The notes beneath the pieces were generated by a model, which worked only from the letters and a program-made list of their open reading frames with translations, was not told where the DNA came from and searched no databases. Positions 42,143 to 44,830 of a stretch of DNA of 44,830 bases are shown in pieces. Origin of the DNA: Sphingobacteriia bacterium. GTDB lineage: Bacteria; Bacteroidota; Bacteroidia; Bacteroidales; 4484-276. The position numbers and the translations under genes are program-made. The stretch is from NCBI GenBank assembly GCA_009930115.1, contig RZYY01000009.1, positions 1 to 44,830 on the forward strand, written 5' to 3'. Position 1 is the stretch's first letter. Every line of letters starts with the position of its first letter.

Positions 42143-44068
42143 TCATTCGATCAGTGCATCAATCATGTTTTCTATTTCCTGATTGGTATAACCAATTAGA
42201 TCGATGGCATCAACAGGACAAACAGGCAAACACATACCACAACCTTTACAGTTGGCTAAATTGACATGTGCCACTTCTTTATCTTCTACTTTGGTTTTGA
42301 TAATTGCATCGAAAGGACATGCTTCAGCACATTTTCCACACCATTCGCAAATGTTCACATGAACCTTGGCCAGCGTAGGCTCAAGCTCTATTTCGCCATG
42401 GCTTACCAGGGAGCTTGCTTTGGATGCTGCTGCCAATGATGATTTGAGTGATTCGGTGATATTCTTTGGTGATTGACAGGTTCCCGCAATCTGAACACCA
42501 TCAATGACTGTTTCGACTGGCCGTAACTTAGGATGTATCTCGTTGAAAAATTTATCCCGGCCAATTGGAATTTTTAAAATATCTCCTATTGTATTGTTTT
42601 TACGCGGTACCATACCTGTAACCAACACTACAAGATCAACAGGTATCTCAAGTTCTTCTTTTGCAGTAAGCAGATCCACTACATTGATAATTGTTCCCTT
42701 ACCATTTTTAGAGATAACAGGTTCTTTTTTCGGATCAAATTCAATGTATACATCACCGTTGAGAGATGATTGAGTATAAAGCAATTCCTGCTTTCCGTAA
42801 GTCCTTATTCCACGGTTAAGATGGTATGACTTGATTTTATATTTATCGAATACTTCAATGGCTGCGTGAATAGCCGAAGTGCAACAGTAACGGGAGCAAT
42901 ATTTGTTCTCTCCTTTTATCTGCATGCTTCCAACGCAATAGATATAACCAATGGTTTTAATCTCTTTTCCATTGTAGATCAGTTTATCCTTACTGAGCTC
43001 AATCAACCGTTTGAATTGTTGCAGTGTAATTACTGAATCAACAGTTTTATAGCTGAATTCTCCCTCTGCTGGTTCATATGGATCAAATCCGGTGGCTATT
43101 AAAACCGATCCTACAGTGATGGTTTCATATCTGATTTCCTGCTCAAGATCAATATTATCGCATACTTCAAGGCATTTCCCACACTTTGTGCAATGCTCCA
43201 TATCGATTGCCGGAAGATGAGGAAACTCCGAATCATAATTTTTATAGATAGCTTTACGCTTGGTAAGTCCAAAATTAAATTCATCATCAACTTCAACAGG
43301 GCAAATTTCAATGGCTTTGTCAAAAGCATCGGGGGTGCAGGGTTCAGTAATAAAGCGCGGAATGATTTTTAGCTCAAGATTATAATTTCCTACACTCCCT
43401 GATTTTGAAATTACCTGAGTTCCGGTGTACAACTTTATTTTAGGGTGATTAATAACATCTTTATAAAGCTCTGTGACGATTTCTTCGCCGGTTTGCTCCG
43501 AAGTAAAAAGTTTACCCCATTGCGAAACCCTTCCGCCAATAAAATGTTCTTTTTCGATAAGAAACACTTCAGTCCCCATATCAGCAAGCTCAACAGCAGC
43601 ACGCAAACCAGCTACACCGGCTCCAATGACTGCCACTTTATTTGCGGCTTCAATTTTCAACTTGGTAAGTTCCTTGGACTCTGCAACCCGGGCAATTCCG
43701 GCCTTAACCATTTGTATAGCTTTTTCTGTCGCTTCGACCGGTTTATCGCTGTGAGCCCATGAACCCTGCTCCCTGATGTTCACCTGAACATAATTGTACT
43801 GATTTAAACCTCCACGTATAGCAACATTTCGGAAAGTTTGCAGGTGTAATTTCGGAGAACATGAAGCCACTACAATAGCATCAAGCTGATTTGTTTTAAT
43901 ATCTTCTTCTATTTCCTTTTGAGATGAATCTGAACATGCAAACATGGTGGTTCGGGCAAGAAATACACCAGGCTGGTTTTCAATATTCTGTTTCACTTTC
44001 TCAACATCAATATAATCGCTGATGTTGGAACCACATTGACAAATATAAACACCTATTTTCTGCTTCAT
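42143..44068 (-). CDS. HdrA-like FAD and iron-sulfur oxidoreductase
   Basis: A 641-residue HdrA-type flavoprotein. It starts with a Cys-containing segment (IGVYICQCGSNISDYID). The FAD-binding Rossmann motif VIGAGVAGLRAAVELA lies near residue 145. Three iron-sulfur sites follow: CTKCGKCLEVC near 290 and, at the C-terminus, CEWCGKCAEACP and CKGCGMCLPVCP. Cysteines in KYCSRYCCTSA match the HdrA core. It probably splits or relays electrons in a heterodisulfide reductase/Qmo-like complex. It overlaps the upstream HdrA-type gene by ATGA (44065-44068), so the two are coupled. Confidence 0.9.
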   Translation of the reverse strand: MKQKIGVYICQCGSNISDYIDVEKVKQNIENQPGVFLARTTMFACSDSSQKEIEEDIKTNQLDAIVVASCSPKLHLQTFRNVAIRGGLNQYNYVQVNIREQGSWAHSDKPVEATEKAIQMVKAGIARVAESKELTKLKIEAANKVAVIGAGVAGLRAAVELADMGTEVFLIEKEHFIGGRVSQWGKLFTSEQTGEEIVTELYKDVINHPKIKLYTGTQVISKSGSVGNYNLELKIIPRFITEPCTPDAFDKAIEICPVEVDDEFNFGLTKRKAIYKNYDSEFPHLPAIDMEHCTKCGKCLEVCDNIDLEQEIRYETITVGSVLIATGFDPYEPAEGEFSYKTVDSVITLQQFKRLIELSKDKLIYNGKEIKTIGYIYCVGSMQIKGENKYCSRYCCTSAIHAAIEVFDKYKIKSYHLNRGIRTYGKQELLYTQSSLNGDVYIEFDPKKEPVISKNGKGTIINVVDLLTAKEELEIPVDLVVLVTGMVPRKNNTIGDILKIPIGRDKFFNEIHPKLRPVETVIDGVQIAGTCQSPKNITESLKSSLAAASKASSLVSHGEIELEPTLAKVHVNICEWCGKCAEACPFDAIIKTKVEDKEVAHVNLANCKGCGMCLPVCPVDAIDLIGYTNQEIENMIDALIE

Positions 44069-44830
44069 GACAACCTCCTTATGTAACTTGCAGTTTCTGA
44101 AGATGCAGCGCCAGCCGAAAGTATTGAATCGGGAATGTCCATAGGTCCCGAAGCAGCACCAGCAACAAATACACCGGGAATGCTTGTGCGTGACGGATTG
44201 GTAAGCTCTTCTATCTGTTTAACATAGTGAAATGGGTCGGTCTCGAGTTTCTGACCGTTGAACATATCAGCAATCCCGTCAACGGCCAGTATGCCATTGG
44301 CAAGAACCACCATATCATGCTCGGACTCTTTGACTATTCCTTTGTAAACATCTTCGTAACGAACAATAAGGTTACCGTTTTCTTTTTCAGTGATTTTAGC
44401 TACTTTACCTTTTACAAAATCAACTCCCATGCTTCGCGCTTGTTGGTAAAATTCATTAAATCCTTTCCCGAATGCCCTGATATGCAAATAATAAATGGTT
44501 ACATCGGCCATAGGTAAAGCACCCATTATCAGCTGAGCCTGCTTTATGGAGTACATACAGCAGATTTGTGAACAGATAGGATTCCCAACAGTGGCATCAC
44601 GCGAACCAGCGCAAAGAACATAGGCAATATTTTCAGGCATTTTGCCATCTTTTGGTCGCAACACTGCATTGAATGGCCGCGTAGGCACCAGTTGACTTTC
44701 CATTTGCAATGCCGTTACTACATTTTTATATTTTGAATAGCCGTAATTGGGCAATTTGATTGGATCGATCATGTCGTAACCTGTAGCGACGATAACTGCT
44801 TTTACTTCAATCGGTATAATTTCCAGTTCC
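44065..44830 (-). CDS. HdrA/QmoA-like flavoprotein, 5' partial
   Basis: The C-terminal 255 residues of a second HdrA-type subunit. The frame stays open to the window edge: the bases beyond the track start at 44772 read EIIPIEVKAVIVATGYDM, the usual lead into LPNYGYSKYKNVVTALQME. The cysteine region is VLCAGSRDATVGNPICSQICCMYS, and the end GVFVAGAASGPMDIPDSILSAGAASSE fits FAD closure. There are no C-terminal ferredoxin clusters, which resembles QmoA. It is the partner of the 641-residue subunit. Confidence 0.85.
   Translation of the reverse strand, partial: ELEIIPIEVKAVIVATGYDMIDPIKLPNYGYSKYKNVVTALQMESQLVPTRPFNAVLRPKDGKMPENIAYVLCAGSRDATVGNPICSQICCMYSIKQAQLIMGALPMADVTIYYLHIRAFGKGFNEFYQQARSMGVDFVKGKVAKITEKENGNLIVRYEDVYKGIVKESEHDMVVLANGILAVDGIADMFNGQKLETDPFHYVKQIEELTNPSRTSIPGVFVAGAASGPMDIPDSILSAGAASSETASYIRRLS

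Noticed and set aside
40760-44830. Methanogen-type heterodisulfide reductase
   Set aside because: All surrounding genes are Bacteroidota-like; the fused HdrC-membrane protein points to a quinone-linked Qmo-type complex, not CoM-CoB chemistry.

Overview
The window is a stretch of chromosome from a member of the Bacteroidota, probably a Bacteroidales or Marinilabiliales-type anaerobe. The evidence is as follows. The genes are AT-rich and start without clear Shine-Dalgarno sequences. Promoters carry the Bacteroidota -7 box TAnnTTTG. The serC-serA-DUF1015 block is typical of the phylum. There is a type IX secretion C-terminal sorting domain, a GWxTD protein, a DUF4783 protein, a lipoprotein with a QKDD-type surface-export signal, and a small RRM RNA-binding protein. 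No phage, plasmid or complete insertion sequence is visible. The genus cannot be assigned from this sequence alone.

Layout. 1-7.3 kb (+): 3' part of purM, a double-domain universal stress protein, serC-serA (serine biosynthesis), an S23-type four-helix bundle protein, a DUF1015 protein, a tiny winged-helix protein and a TerB/J-domain co-chaperone. 7.3-11.1 kb (-): a compact zinc operon in the order Fur/Zur regulator, PTPS/QueD, YidD joined in frame to ZnuA, ZnuC, ZnuB. A perfect 25-bp palindrome overlaps the promoter of the regulator. 11.2-15.1 kb (-): AddB-like nuclease and a signal-less HtrA-type protease. 15.3 kb (+): RRM protein with a long leader. 15.7-20.8 kb (-): GWxTD protein, secreted LVIVD-repeat protein with T9SS tail, radical SAM protein. 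21-23.6 kb (+): two lipoproteins. 23.6-25.6 kb (-): aminopeptidase P and a stand-alone transposase-type zinc-ribbon protein. 25.7-26.7 kb (+): two tandem thioredoxins, then tRNA-Leu (-). 26.8-28.4 kb (-): EamA transporter and RlmH. 28.5 kb (+): DUF4783. 29.2-31.5 kb: dinB (-) divergent from a LexA/UmuD-like HTH-S24 regulator (+). 31.7-34.5 kb (-): birA, Nif3-like protein, coiled-coil zinc-ribbon protein. 34.6-40.5 kb (+): seven-gene run rsfS-ftsH-LUD-DUF2007-cdsA-psd-rnz. 40.8 kb to the end (-): heterodisulfide reductase/Qmo-like electron-transfer operon (two HdrA-type flavoproteins, a small winged-helix protein, and an HdrC-type protein fused to a membrane cytochrome-like part). It runs off the window end.

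The most interesting points are: the self-contained zinc operon with its operator and the YidD-ZnuA read-through; the LexA-like autoproteolytic regulator facing dinB with its own inverted repeats; the Qmo-like operon with an embedded winged-helix gene; and the orphan transposase zinc-ribbon protein. All functional calls rest on reading the given translations; no database search was possible.
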